Position numbers and translations under genes: made by a program. From assembly GCA_964462675.1 (NCBI GenBank), contig CAYWYS010000007.1, positions 38,364-102,363 on the forward strand: 64,000 bases of DNA. Reading direction: 5' to 3'. The stretch is from XN24 sp964462675. Lineage in GTDB: Bacteria > Pseudomonadota > Gammaproteobacteria > Steroidobacterales > XN24. Each line of letters begins with the position of its first letter. Positions within the stretch are counted from its first letter, which is position 1. Positions 51,876 to 61,836 of the stretch are shown in pieces. The notes beneath the pieces were generated by a model. The model saw nothing but the letters and a program-made list of their open reading frames with translations, was not told the DNA's origin and did not search any database.

Positions 51876-51912
51876 GGCTCACCCCGCGAGCCCCATATCG
51901 GGTTATCCTCCC
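51876..51912 (+). promoter_or_regulatory. Shared 37-nt upstream element, copy before the Hhe-like gene
   Basis: GGCTC-N7-GAGCC palindrome followed by TCGGGTTAT and TCCC. It is 30/37 identical to 57264-57300 before hsdR. It ends about 96 bp before the ATG at 52009. Confidence 0.55.
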
Positions 51913-52008
51913 AAAGATTCTTCGACCATATGTACGCTTTAGTCCCGGATTTTTAGGGTTGATGTAAGACCCCGCCGGGGCATTTAGAAGCGCTAGGGGA
52001 GCGCAGAG

Positions 52009-55000
52009 ATGAAGGGACTCGCGGAGCGTCTAGACATCGCTCGCAAGGAACTGCTGGACCTCGGCCTGCGAAACAGCCTCATTAACTTCCAGGCTCGCGC
52101 CAAAAAGATCGAAGTCGTTGACGAGCTCTCTTCGGAGGTGTTCCGCATCCTGGTGGGAGAGCACAAGAAAATGTATTTCTTGCCCCTGCCCCAGGCCGAG
52201 CTTGCCGACGAAAATGGGGACTCCGCGGGCGACGTGGGGCCCGACCCGGAACTGGATTTAATCAGCCTACTCGATAAAGACGAAGAACCTGGCCCTGAGG
52301 GCCTGGCCGCACGTCATACGGACGTCAATCTCCAGACCCGGATGGAGAGCAGTCGCCTCCACGCGCGCCTGCTGCAGCTCAGCAATGAAGCTAGGACCTA
52401 TATCGAGGAGCAGGGCCTTAATGTCCTATATATCGCCCTCGGCTTCTTGCATTGGTACGAGAGCGACTCTTCAGATAAAGCTCGGCGTGCTCCGCTGCTG
52501 CTCATTCCTGTCGAATTGAGGCGTTCGTCGGCCACCGAGCGCTTTTCCCTCTCGTACTCCGATGAGGATATGGAGGACAACCTTTCCCTTAAGGAAAAAC
52601 TCCACCTCCAGTTCGGCATTGAACTCCCGTCCATCAGTGACTCGGAGGACCTCGACGTAGCGAGATTTTTCTCCGAGGTCGAAGCTGCGATTCGCAGCCA
52701 GCCCCGGTGGAGCGTGCAGCGTGACGAAATCGTCCTGAGCTTCTTCTCCTTCGGCAAGCTGCTCATGTACAAGGACCTAGATCCGACAGGATGGGCAGCA
52801 GACGGCGGGATCGCCGGATCCTCAATAATTTCGGCGCTGCTGGAAGACGGTTTTCGGGAACCCTCCTCTGAAATTCCTGAAGAGGGTGATCTCGATGCCG
52901 TGATCGATGTCACGCAGCTCAACCAGGTTGTTGATGCGGACAGCACGCAAACAGCCGCGATCCTGGATTGCCTAGCCGGCCGGAACCTGGTGATTCAGGG
53001 TCCGCCCGGCACCGGCAAATCCCAAACGATCACGAACATCATCGCCGAAGCCCTGGGCGCCGGGAAGAGGACTCTTTTCGTGTCCGAGAAGATGGCCGCC
53101 CTCGAGGTGGTGAAACGCCGCCTTGACAACATTGGCCTGGGTGATGCGGCCCTCGAGTTACACAGCCACAAGACCAACAAGAAGGCCGTTTTGGGGGAGC
53201 TCGAACGGACGCTCCAGCTGGGTCGCCCCTTTGCGAAGAATGACGCGGCGAAGCTCTCCTCGCTGGCCGCTTTGCGAGATCGGCTCAATGGCTACGCGGC
53301 CGCAATAAATGAACCGATTCTTCGCTCCGGTCTGTCGCCTATCGAAGCCATTGGGCGTTACGAATCCCTTGGCGAGAACGCGAAGAGCGTCAAGCAACTC
53401 GAATTTGCGCAGATGCGCGAGTGGACTGCGGAGGAGTGGCACCAGCATCGTCTTCGCGTTCAGGAACTTGAAAGGCGCCTCGAGGCATGTGGCACGCCGG
53501 TTACGCATCCGTTCTGGGGCACACAAGTTCCCGCACTGCTGCCATCCGATGAGCAAACACTGGCCATCGAGATCACGGCAGTCCGGGAAGCCACCGCCGG
53601 TCTCGTGGCCGCTGCATGCGCGCTCGCTACCCCCATGGGACTTCGCACGCCCCGCGGCTACGGTGAAATCGAGGTCCTGGCACGTGCGGCCCTCCGTGCC
53701 AGCAAGGCACCCCACCTGCGAGGCGTGGCCCTGAGCAGTGATGCCTGGCAGCTGAGGCGAGATGAAATCCGCAAAGTACTCAGTCACGGCAAGGTGCTTG
53801 CGGAGCTGCGCAGAGATTACGGTGAGGTATTGCTGCCCCAAGCCTGGATGGAATCCGTCCTCCAGGACCGCCAAGCGCTCAGGGATCACGGCAAGTCGGT
53901 TTTCCGTTGGCTACTGCCATCCTTCCGTAGTGCGAAGAAGCGGCTGCGCGCCCTCTACCGAGCCGAATCACCCACGGCCGCCGACGACCTCCTCTCCGCG
54001 GCTGAGGCCATTCTTCAATGGCAAAGCACCCATCAGGAGTTCGAGCAGGGCGCCGACCTGGGCGCTTCACTGTTTGGTGCCCAATGGCAGGGCCTGGATT
54101 CGGATTGGGACGTACTCGAGCAGATCCTCGAATGGATCATTGACCTATACAACGAGGTTGGTGCCGGGAAGCTTCCAAAAGGCCTGATCGATTTTCTCGA
54201 GGGCGGACCCGAAGCGCTGGACTTCCAGCCGGAAGTCGAGCAACTCAAGGCCAAAGCCGAGCACCAGAAGAAGTCGCTTGCTCGACTCACAGACGCGCTG
54301 GCCCTGAATGTCTCAGCGTTGACTTCCGCGAATGCCACTGGCGAACAGCCCGCAAGCATGGAGAACTTCGAAACGCTCTCAAAGTTGCTTACCCAGTGGG
54401 GCGAGGGCCTACCTCGACTTCGCGACCTGGTCAGTTTCAACGTCATGGCTGCAGAGTGCTCCAAAGCAGGTCTCGACTTCATAGCTCAGGCTGCAAAGAC
54501 ATGGCCGATGGACGGACCGACCTTGGTCGAGGCTTTCGACGTCACCTGGTACAACGGGCTCCTGCGTCAAGCGTTCCAGACTCGAACCCCGCTCGCGACC
54601 TTCGATCGGGAGGGCCATGAGCTTGCTATCGCGAACTTCCGTGAACTTGACCGCAAACACCTGGAAACCCGCCGGCACATACTTTCTGCAGCACATTGGG
54701 AAGGCCTGCCCAGTCATCATGATGTCGGCGAGATGCGAATCCTGCAGCAGGAAATCAACAAAAAGCGGCGCCATCTCCCAATTCGGCAACTCATGATCAA
54801 GGCTGGCCGGAGCATTCAGGCAGTGAAGCCGATATTCATGATGAGCCCGATGTCGATCGCGAAGTTCCTTCCGCCGGGTTCGGTGAGCTTCGACCTCGTG
54901 ATCTTCGACGAGGCCAGCCAGGTCCGTCCCGTTGAGGCGTTGGGTGCTTTGGCGCGTGGCGGGCAAGCCGTGGTCGTGGGCGATCACAAGCAGCTGCCGC

Positions 55001-56763
55001 CCACCAGCTTCTTTGACACGCTCTATGATGGCGACGAAGCGGAGGATGATGAAGTTCCAGTCGGGGATCTTGAAAGCATCCTGAACCTGTTCGTGGCTCA
55101 AGGCGCACCGCAAAGGATGCTGCAGTGGCACTACCGTAGTCGCCACCATTCTCTGATTGCCGTATCCAATGCCGAGTTCTACGACAGCCGCCTGACGATT
55201 TTTCCCTCCTCCGGCTTCTCCCATCGCCCGCTTGGGTTGAAGTTTCACCATCTCCCGGACACCGTTTATGACCGCGGCGGATCACGGACCAACGCCAAAG
55301 AGGCCCGAAGGGTTGCAGAGGCGGTCATGCAACACGCCAAGGAAACCTCGGAACTGACTTTGGGTGTGGCAACGTTCAGCTCGGCCCAGAGGGACGCTGT
55401 GCTGTTCCAGCTCGAATATCTCCGTCGCATGGATCCTGACGCTGAGCCCTTTTTCGCTGCACACCCCAACGAGCCGTTCTTCGTGAAGAACCTTGAGAAC
55501 GTTCAGGGAGACGAACGCGACGTCATTCTGATCAGTATCGGCTATGGCAAGTCGGACCAGGGCTATCTCGCACATAGCTTTGGCCCCTTGAACCAGGATG
55601 GCGGCGAACGTCGGTTGAACGTTCTGATTACACGAGCAAGGTACTCCTGTGAGGTCTTTGCAAACTTTGATGCTGACGATATCGATCTGGCACGAACGAA
55701 TGCCGGTGGCGTGCGCGCACTCAAGAAATTCCTCGCCTATGCTAAGACCGGCATTATGGAGATCGGCATGGCCACCGGCCGCGATGCCGACTCTCCTTTT
55801 GAGGAGGATGTAGAGACCGAACTATTGCGGCTTGGCTGGAATCTTGAGCGCCAAGTCGGGGTTGGGGGGTTCCGCATCGATTTGGCGGTCAAGGACCCCG
55901 ACCGTCTTGGCCGATATCTTTTGGGCATCGAATGCGACGGTGCTACCTATCACTCAGCGCGTTGGGCGCGCGACCGAGACAGGCTCAGACAACAGGTCCT
56001 CGAGGGGCTGGGTTGGCGCATCCATCGTATCTGGAGTACTGACTGGTATCGGAACAAGGCACGAGAGGTGCAACGGATAGTCGCGTCATTCGAGCAGGCC
56101 AAGGCGCATTTTGAGGCACTGGCTTGCGGAAACCCATCTCGGACGCGGGAGGCCCGCCCCAAGACCACAGAAATCATCAGGGACACCATAGAACGCGCCG
56201 AGGTCGCACCGGCGCCCACGATCCCTTACCGGATGGCGACGCTCGAGATCGATCTGAAGGGTATTTCTCTGCATGAGATTCCGGAAGCAAAGGCCGCCCA
56301 GCTCTGCGAGAAGGTAGTTGAGATCGAGGGCCCTATCCATAAGGAGCTAGTATTCCGTCGGGTCGTGGAGGGGGCGGGAATTCAGCGCGTGGGCAGGCGT
56401 ATCCGAAACTGCCTGCAAGCAGGTGTGGATCGTGCGGTTCGCAGAAAGGCAATCCTTAGGGACGGTCAGTTTCTATCGGTTCCGGGGAAAACCTTGGATG
56501 CACCGAGGGATCGTACTGAGCTTGACGGGCCCATGCGGAATCTAGACTGGGTTTCTGGACAGGAGATTCGTTTGGCGCTTTCAGAAGTCATCAAAGCGGC
56601 CTTTTCGATTTCCGAGGACGAAGCATGCAAAGCGGCCCTCGCACGGCTAGGCCTAAAGCGGCTTACCGAGGAAGGCAGGGAGCGAATCGGCTCTGAGCTC
56701 GAATCACTAATTCTGGACGGGCGTGTAAAACGCGTCGGAGACCATCTGAAACCCGGGCCATAG
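52009..56763 (+). CDS. DUF4011-helicase-nuclease-DUF3320 defence protein (Hhe-like)
   Basis: A 1584-residue protein. The N-terminal DUF4011 region (KELLDLGLRNSLINFQARAK) leads into a superfamily 1 helicase: GPPGTGKSQT (~332), VIFDEASQVRPVEAL (~966), GDHKQLPPTSFF, QWHYRSRHHSLI and NVLITRARYSCEVF. Near ~1285-1345 is a PD-(D/E)XK/Vsr-like nuclease: FRIDLAV, GIECDGATYH, RDRDRLRQQVLEGLGWRIHR. The C-terminal part (IEGPIHKELVFRRVVEGAGI) is DUF3320. This order matches the single-gene Hhe (DUF4011-helicase-Vsr) antiviral systems as I recall them. All motifs look intact. A GGGGAG site precedes the ATG, and the upstream element is shared with hsdR. Confidence 0.85.
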   Translation: MKGLAERLDIARKELLDLGLRNSLINFQARAKKIEVVDELSSEVFRILVGEHKKMYFLPLPQAELADENGDSAGDVGPDPELDLISLLDKDEEPGPEGLAARHTDVNLQTRMESSRLHARLLQLSNEARTYIEEQGLNVLYIALGFLHWYESDSSDKARRAPLLLIPVELRRSSATERFSLSYSDEDMEDNLSLKEKLHLQFGIELPSISDSEDLDVARFFSEVEAAIRSQPRWSVQRDEIVLSFFSFGKLLMYKDLDPTGWAADGGIAGSSIISALLEDGFREPSSEIPEEGDLDAVIDVTQLNQVVDADSTQTAAILDCLAGRNLVIQGPPGTGKSQTITNIIAEALGAGKRTLFVSEKMAALEVVKRRLDNIGLGDAALELHSHKTNKKAVLGELERTLQLGRPFAKNDAAKLSSLAALRDRLNGYAAAINEPILRSGLSPIEAIGRYESLGENAKSVKQLEFAQMREWTAEEWHQHRLRVQELERRLEACGTPVTHPFWGTQVPALLPSDEQTLAIEITAVREATAGLVAAACALATPMGLRTPRGYGEIEVLARAALRASKAPHLRGVALSSDAWQLRRDEIRKVLSHGKVLAELRRDYGEVLLPQAWMESVLQDRQALRDHGKSVFRWLLPSFRSAKKRLRALYRAESPTAADDLLSAAEAILQWQSTHQEFEQGADLGASLFGAQWQGLDSDWDVLEQILEWIIDLYNEVGAGKLPKGLIDFLEGGPEALDFQPEVEQLKAKAEHQKKSLARLTDALALNVSALTSANATGEQPASMENFETLSKLLTQWGEGLPRLRDLVSFNVMAAECSKAGLDFIAQAAKTWPMDGPTLVEAFDVTWYNGLLRQAFQTRTPLATFDREGHELAIANFRELDRKHLETRRHILSAAHWEGLPSHHDVGEMRILQQEINKKRRHLPIRQLMIKAGRSIQAVKPIFMMSPMSIAKFLPPGSVSFDLVIFDEASQVRPVEALGALARGGQAVVVGDHKQLPPTSFFDTLYDGDEAEDDEVPVGDLESILNLFVAQGAPQRMLQWHYRSRHHSLIAVSNAEFYDSRLTIFPSSGFSHRPLGLKFHHLPDTVYDRGGSRTNAKEARRVAEAVMQHAKETSELTLGVATFSSAQRDAVLFQLEYLRRMDPDAEPFFAAHPNEPFFVKNLENVQGDERDVILISIGYGKSDQGYLAHSFGPLNQDGGERRLNVLITRARYSCEVFANFDADDIDLARTNAGGVRALKKFLAYAKTGIMEIGMATGRDADSPFEEDVETELLRLGWNLERQVGVGGFRIDLAVKDPDRLGRYLLGIECDGATYHSARWARDRDRLRQQVLEGLGWRIHRIWSTDWYRNKAREVQRIVASFEQAKAHFEALACGNPSRTREARPKTTEIIRDTIERAEVAPAPTIPYRMATLEIDLKGISLHEIPEAKAAQLCEKVVEIEGPIHKELVFRRVVEGAGIQRVGRRIRNCLQAGVDRAVRRKAILRDGQFLSVPGKTLDAPRDRTELDGPMRNLDWVSGQEIRLALSEVIKAAFSISEDEACKAALARLGLKRLTEEGRERIGSELESLILDGRVKRVGDHLKPGP

Positions 56764-56891
56764 TGGCAGCTCCCCGTGGCGTGAGGCTCTCGCTGATGCA
56801 TTTTCTTCAGACCACACCACTCGAACTGAAGAATCTTGACCAATCGGGGTACTGAATGCCCAGGTCCGTTTGCTGAAGAAGGAATCTTCTC

Positions 56892-57212
56892 GTGGTGAGT
56901 CAAGAAATCGAGATTGCGAGCCGAGACTTCTGGGTAAAAATCGTCGAGTTTCTGCAGCAAAATTGGGCGCTGATCGATGAGAAATCCGATGGATCGTGTG
57001 TCGCGCACTTCATTGGGGACACTTCCGGTGTATTCGATCGTGTGGAATTCAGAACATCCGCTGAAGCCATCGAGGCCTTGGAGCGCAACGGATTCCGGCG
57101 CTTTGCGCGGGCGCCAGACTTGGCCAAATTTCTTTGCCCTCCGGAGTCGCCCTTCCATTGGCGTGACCACCCAAACGGTCGGATCTACTCGTCAGGCCGT
57201 TTCTGGAAGTAG
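56892..57212 (+). CDS. Small protein of unknown function between two defence genes
   Basis: A 106-residue protein with GTG starts at 56892 or 56895: MVSQEIEIASRDFWVKIVEF, LQQNWALIDEKSDGSCVAHF, FDRVEFRTSAEAIEALERNG, FRRFARAPDLAKFLCPPESP, FHWRDHPNGRIYSSGRFWK. The pattern is alpha/beta, with the last third rich in aromatic residues and Arg. No family is recognised. Its place between the Hhe-like gene and hsdR suggests a defence accessory or inhibitor, but there is no direct evidence. Confidence 0.6.
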   Translation: MVSQEIEIASRDFWVKIVEFLQQNWALIDEKSDGSCVAHFIGDTSGVFDRVEFRTSAEAIEALERNGFRRFARAPDLAKFLCPPESPFHWRDHPNGRIYSSGRFWK

Positions 57213-57263
57213 CAGGAACAGGCGCTCGTGTCGGCGAAGCGCGAAGAACACGGTCAATTTGCT

Positions 57264-57300
57264 GGCTCACCACACGAGCCCACTCTCGGGTTATATTCCC
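57264..57300 (+). promoter_or_regulatory. Shared 37-nt upstream element, copy before hsdR
   Basis: GGCTC-N7-GAGCC palindrome, then TCGGGTTATATTCCC, in which TATATT could be a -10 box. It ends 36 bp before the hsdR ATG and is 30/37 identical to the copy before the Hhe-like gene. Confidence 0.6.
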
Positions 57301-57336
57301 GCACGTTGGCCATAAATAGGCCCCAAGGCGACGGAA

Positions 57337-59775
57337 ATGGATAAACGTAGCCTCAGCGAACGGGACATCTGCACCAAGTTCATCACGCCGGCCCTGCGCC
57401 AGGCGGGCTGGGACGAGATGTTGCAGATCCGGGAGGAGGTGGGCTTCACCAAGGGCCGCATCATCGTCCGTGGCAAGCTCGTCAGCCGTGGCAAGGGCAA
57501 GCGTGCCGACTACGTTCTCTATCTCAAGCCGAACATCCCGATCGCCCTGGTCGAAGCCAAGGACAATACCCATAGCGTCGGCGATGGCATGCAGCAAGGG
57601 CTGGAGTACGCCACCACGCTCGATATCCCTTTCGTGTTCTCCTCCAACGGGGACGGCTTCGTCTTCCACGACCGCACACTGACGGGTAGTGACGTCGAGC
57701 AGAACCTGCCCCTGGACGCCTTCCCCTCCCCGGAGACTCTCTGGGCCCGATACCGCCAGTGGAAGGGCCTCACGCCCGAGGCCGAGCAGGTGGTCCTGCA
57801 GGACTATCACGATGACGGCAGCGGCAAGACCCCGCGCTACTACCAGGCCAACGCAGTCAATGCCGCCATAGAAGCCATCGCCAAGGGCCAGGACCGGATC
57901 CTGCTGGTGATGGCCACCGGCACGGGCAAAACCTACACCGCCTTCCAGATCATCTGGCGCATGTGGAAGGCCAAGAGAGCCAAGCGCATCCTGTTCCTGG
58001 CCGACCGCAACGTGCTGGTCGATCAGACTATGGTCAATGACTTCCGCCCTTTTGGTGCGGCGATGGCCAAGCTCTCGACCAACACCAAGACCATCGAGCG
58101 GGATGACGGCAGTACCTATGACCTGACCACCGCAGTCGACAAGAAGCGCCGTATCGACACGGCATACGAGATCTACCTGGGCCTCTACCAGGCCATCACC
58201 GGCCCCGAGGATCGTCAGAAGCTGTTCCGGGAGTTCTCGCCGGATTTCTTTGACCTGATCGTGATCGACGAGTGTCACCGCGGCAGTGCAGCCGAGGATT
58301 CCGCCTGGCGGGAGATCCTCGAGTACTTCGACTCAGCCACCCAGATCGGCATGACGGCCACGCCCAAGGAGACCAAGTACGTCTCCAACATCGCCTACTT
58401 CGGGGACCCGGTGTACACCTATTCCCTGAAGCAGGGCATCCGGGATGGCTTCCTCGCGCCTTACAAGGTGATCAAGGTCCATATCGACCGGGACGTGGAG
58501 GGCTACCGTCCCGAGAAAGGACAGGTGGACCGGGATGGCGAGGAGATCGAGGACCGGATCTACAACGTCAAGGATTTCGATCGGACCCTCGTGCTGGACG
58601 ACCGTACCAAGCTGGTGGCCAGCAAGGTCACTGAATTCCTGAAAGACAGTGGCGACCGGTTCCAGAAGGCCATCATTTTTTGTGTAGACCAGGAACACGC
58701 CGCCCGCATGCGCCAGGCACTGATCAACGAAAACAGCGATCTTGCCTCCGCCAATCACCGCTACGTGATGCGGATTACGGGCAACGACAACGAAGGCCAG
58801 GCGCAGCTTGGCAACTTCATCGACCCCGAATCCGCTTATCCAGTCTTGGTCACGACCTCGAGGCTGCTTTCCACCGGCGTGAATGCCCAGACCTGTCGGT
58901 TGATCGTGCTGGACCGGGAAGTCGGCTCTATGACTGAGTTCAAGCAGATCGTGGGCCGTGGCACCCGGGTCCACGAGGACACCCGCAAGTACTACTTCAC
59001 GCTGATGGATTTCCGGGGCACCAGCAGCCATTTCGCGGATCCGGACTTCGACGGCGAGCCCGTCCAGATCTATGAGCCCAGCGAGGATGAGCCGGTCACG
59101 CCCCCTGATGATGCTCCTCCGGGCGATGAGGATGTACCTGAGAAGCCCGGCGAGGACGAAGTCATCGTTGATGGGCCCGAGATCGATTTCCCGGCCATCC
59201 ATACCAAGCGGAAGAAGATCTACGTCGATGGCGTCAGCGCCACCATCATTGCCGAGCGGGTCGAGTACCTGGATGAACACGGCAAGCTGGTGACCGAGAG
59301 CCTGCGGGACTTCACCAAGAAGGCCCTGAGGAAGCATTTCACCAGCCTGGATGACTTCCTTAAGCGCTGGAAGAGCACGGAACGAAAGCAGGCCGTGATC
59401 GAGGAGCTGGAAGCCGAGGGCCTGGACCTCGCTCCCATCATCGAGGAACTGGGCCGCGACCTGGATGCCTTCGACCTGATCTGCCATGTGGCCTTCGATG
59501 CCAAGCCGTTGACCCGTCGCGAGCGGGCCGAGAACGTCAAGAAACGGGATGTCTTCACCAAGTACGGCGACCAGGCCCGGGCGGTGCTCGATGCCCTGTT
59601 GGCCAAGTACGCCGATGAGGGCGTGCTGAACCTTGATGATGCGAATGTCTTGAGGATCCCACCGCTCAATGCCCTCGGTACACCCGTAGAACTGGTCCGC
59701 GCCTTCGGTGGCAAGCCCGGCTTCGAGCAGGCCGTCCACGAATTGCAGGCGGCTCTATATAGGGAGGTTTCCTGA
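57337..59775 (+). CDS. hsdR: Type I restriction enzyme, R subunit
   Basis: An 812-residue subunit. The N-terminal nuclease has RADYVLYL (Asp58) and ALVEAKDN (Glu73, Lys75). The helicase motor follows: Walker A MATGTGKTYTAF, DECH box VIDECHRGSAAEDS, MTATPKETK, and motif VI QIVGRGTRVHEDT. An acidic Pro-rich linker (~585-615) precedes the EcoEI-type C-terminal domain. It translocates DNA and cuts unmodified foreign DNA in complex with HsdM and HsdS. It is the first gene of the operon, and the next gene starts 1 base later. Confidence 0.93.
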   Translation: MDKRSLSERDICTKFITPALRQAGWDEMLQIREEVGFTKGRIIVRGKLVSRGKGKRADYVLYLKPNIPIALVEAKDNTHSVGDGMQQGLEYATTLDIPFVFSSNGDGFVFHDRTLTGSDVEQNLPLDAFPSPETLWARYRQWKGLTPEAEQVVLQDYHDDGSGKTPRYYQANAVNAAIEAIAKGQDRILLVMATGTGKTYTAFQIIWRMWKAKRAKRILFLADRNVLVDQTMVNDFRPFGAAMAKLSTNTKTIERDDGSTYDLTTAVDKKRRIDTAYEIYLGLYQAITGPEDRQKLFREFSPDFFDLIVIDECHRGSAAEDSAWREILEYFDSATQIGMTATPKETKYVSNIAYFGDPVYTYSLKQGIRDGFLAPYKVIKVHIDRDVEGYRPEKGQVDRDGEEIEDRIYNVKDFDRTLVLDDRTKLVASKVTEFLKDSGDRFQKAIIFCVDQEHAARMRQALINENSDLASANHRYVMRITGNDNEGQAQLGNFIDPESAYPVLVTTSRLLSTGVNAQTCRLIVLDREVGSMTEFKQIVGRGTRVHEDTRKYYFTLMDFRGTSSHFADPDFDGEPVQIYEPSEDEPVTPPDDAPPGDEDVPEKPGEDEVIVDGPEIDFPAIHTKRKKIYVDGVSATIIAERVEYLDEHGKLVTESLRDFTKKALRKHFTSLDDFLKRWKSTERKQAVIEELEAEGLDLAPIIEELGRDLDAFDLICHVAFDAKPLTRRERAENVKKRDVFTKYGDQARAVLDALLAKYADEGVLNLDDANVLRIPPLNALGTPVELVRAFGGKPGFEQAVHELQAALYREVS

Positions 59776-59776
59776 T

Positions 59777-60379
59777 ATGCCGGTGTGGCTGGCGTCCAAA
59801 TCAATCAGAATTGTTCGTCTCGATATTCCGCTAGCAAATTTCCCGCTTCTCTTGGAGCGTCACCTCGCAGCAGATCGAGGTCACAGAAGCAGAGATACGA
59901 GGGTTGTTGAAGGCCTCTGTGCCAGCTATGTCGCTAACGGGTTCAGGGTGGCGGAGACTGAAAACTTCGTTCGTCGAGTTACACGCTGGGGTAACTATGC
60001 CGGTATCGGCGGTCAGGTGGTGCGTAATAACGATATGGCGGAAATCGCTGATGCATTTCAAGAGGCACATGCGGACCTTAGGAACGGCCGGACCGCTAGT
60101 GCGATTTCTCGAATCATAGCGATCGATAATTTGGCAGTATCGTTTGGGTCAAAGCACCTCAGAATGATAGACCCTTATCGCGCAGTGGTTTTGGACAGCA
60201 CAATTAGTTGTCGGCTGGGGTATCCCGGTACGGTCGAGGGCTATACCGAGTTTGTGACGGACTGTCGGTCGATCAGATCGATCCTTCGAAGCAAGAAAAT
60301 TCCTCCAGCGCCAAAAAGAAAAATTTGGCGACTTAGTGAAGTTGAGATGGCGATTTTCGCCCACCTTAGGCAGATTTGA
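59777..60379 (+). CDS. Extra gene in the type I operon, possibly OGG/HhH-glycosylase-like
   Basis: A 200-residue protein placed between hsdR and hsdM. The middle part (ISRIIAIDNLAVSFGSKHLR, MIDPYRAVVLDSTISCRLGY) resembles the helix-hairpin-helix region of OGG-like glycosylase families, where a Lys and a following Asp form the active site; here Lys in GSKHLR and Asp in VVLDS would fit. It is more AT-rich than hsdR and hsdM. It starts 1 base after the hsdR stop and its stop overlaps the hsdM ATG (TGATG), so it is translated as part of the operon. The family assignment is weak. Confidence 0.6.
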   Translation: MPVWLASKSIRIVRLDIPLANFPLLLERHLAADRGHRSRDTRVVEGLCASYVANGFRVAETENFVRRVTRWGNYAGIGGQVVRNNDMAEIADAFQEAHADLRNGRTASAISRIIAIDNLAVSFGSKHLRMIDPYRAVVLDSTISCRLGYPGTVEGYTEFVTDCRSIRSILRSKKIPPAPKRKIWRLSEVEMAIFAHLRQI

Positions 60380-61836
60380 TGTCAGTCCGCACCCTCGTCA
60401 AATCCATCCAGGACATCATGCGCAAGGACACCGGCGTCGACGGCGATGCCCAGCGCATCAGCCAACTGTGCTGGATGTTCTTCCTCAAGATCATCGATGA
60501 CCAGGACCAGGAGCTTGAGCTGCTCCAGGACAACTATCGCTCACCCATCCCCGAGAAGTTCCAGTGGCGCACCTGGGCGGCCGATCCCGAGGGCATCACG
60601 GGCGATGAACTCATGGCCTTCATAAACGGTGAGTTGTTCCCGGCCCTGAAGGAGCTCCCCGTCACCGGCAAGCCCGGAGATCGTCGCCGTGTGGTCCGGG
60701 ACGTGTTCGAGGATGCCTACAATTACATGAAGTCCGGCCAGCTGATGCGGCAGGTCATCAACAAGATCAACGGCATCGACTTCAACAACCTGTCCGAGCG
60801 CCAGCACTTCGGGGACATCTACGAGCAGATCCTCAATGACCTACAGTCGGCCGGTAATGCCGGGGAGTACTACACGCCCCGGGCCGTGACCTCGTTCATG
60901 GTGGATCGAATCGATCCCCGTCCCGGCGAGACCTTGTTCGATCCCGCCTGTGGCACCGGTGGCTTCCTGACCTGTGCCATCCGGCATATGCGGGAGCGCT
61001 ACGTCAAGAAGCCCGAGGACGAGCAGACGATGCAGGGGGCATTGCGGGCGGTCGAGAAGAAGCAGCTGCCGCACATGCTCTGTGTCACCAACATGCTGCT
61101 GCACGGCGTCGAGGACCCCAGCTTCGTCCGCCATGACAACACGCTGGCGAGGCCCTACATCAGTTATACCCAGAGCGACCGGGTAGACATCATTCTGACC
61201 AATCCTCCCTTCGGCGGTAAGGAAGAGGACGGCATCGAGTCCAACTTCCCGCAGCACTTCCGCACCCGAGAAACGGCTGATCTGTTCCTTGCATTGCTTG
61301 TCCGACTGCTCAAGTCCGGTGGGCGTGCGGCCGTGGTCCTCCCCGACGGTTCGCTGTTCGGTGAGGGGGTGAAGACCCGGCTCAAGGAGCACCTGATGGA
61401 GGAGTGCAACCTCCATACGATCGTGAGGCTGCCGAACTCAGTCTTCCGGCCCTACGCCTCGATCGGCACCAACCTGCTGTTCTTCGAGAAAGGCGAACCG
61501 ACCAAGGAGGTCTGGTACTGGGAGCACCAAGTCCCGGAAGGCCAGAAGGCCTACTCCATGACCAAGCCCATTCGTTTGGAGCACTTTCAGGATTGCATCG
61601 ACTGGTGGGGTGGGGAGGAGCGTAAGGGCCGCAAGGAAGGACCACGCGCCTGGAAGGTCAGTGCCGAGGACATCAAGGCACGCAGCTACAACCTCGACAT
61701 CAAGAATCCCCACGCCGAGGACGAGGACCACGGTGACCCCGAAAAGCTCCTCGAGGAGCTGAACAACGCTGAGGCAGAAGTCGCGGTGCTAAGGGACAAG
61801 CTCAAAGCCATACTGGCCGAGGCGTTGTTACGGTGA
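60379..61836 (+). CDS. hsdM: Type I modification methylase, M subunit
   Basis: A 485-residue N6-adenine methylase: N-terminal helical domain, SAM motif FDPACGTGGF (~188-197), catalytic NPPF (275-278 in ILTNPPFGGKEE), and a C-terminal region ending in a coiled coil (EELNNAEAEVAVLRDKLKAI) that contacts HsdS. ATG 60379 overlaps the upstream stop by one base; a TTG three bases earlier is not needed. It overlaps hsdS by 4 bases. It methylates host sites and with two copies plus HsdS forms the methylase core. Confidence 0.95.
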   Translation: MSVRTLVKSIQDIMRKDTGVDGDAQRISQLCWMFFLKIIDDQDQELELLQDNYRSPIPEKFQWRTWAADPEGITGDELMAFINGELFPALKELPVTGKPGDRRRVVRDVFEDAYNYMKSGQLMRQVINKINGIDFNNLSERQHFGDIYEQILNDLQSAGNAGEYYTPRAVTSFMVDRIDPRPGETLFDPACGTGGFLTCAIRHMRERYVKKPEDEQTMQGALRAVEKKQLPHMLCVTNMLLHGVEDPSFVRHDNTLARPYISYTQSDRVDIILTNPPFGGKEEDGIESNFPQHFRTRETADLFLALLVRLLKSGGRAAVVLPDGSLFGEGVKTRLKEHLMEECNLHTIVRLPNSVFRPYASIGTNLLFFEKGEPTKEVWYWEHQVPEGQKAYSMTKPIRLEHFQDCIDWWGGEERKGRKEGPRAWKVSAEDIKARSYNLDIKNPHAEDEDHGDPEKLLEELNNAEAEVAVLRDKLKAILAEALLR

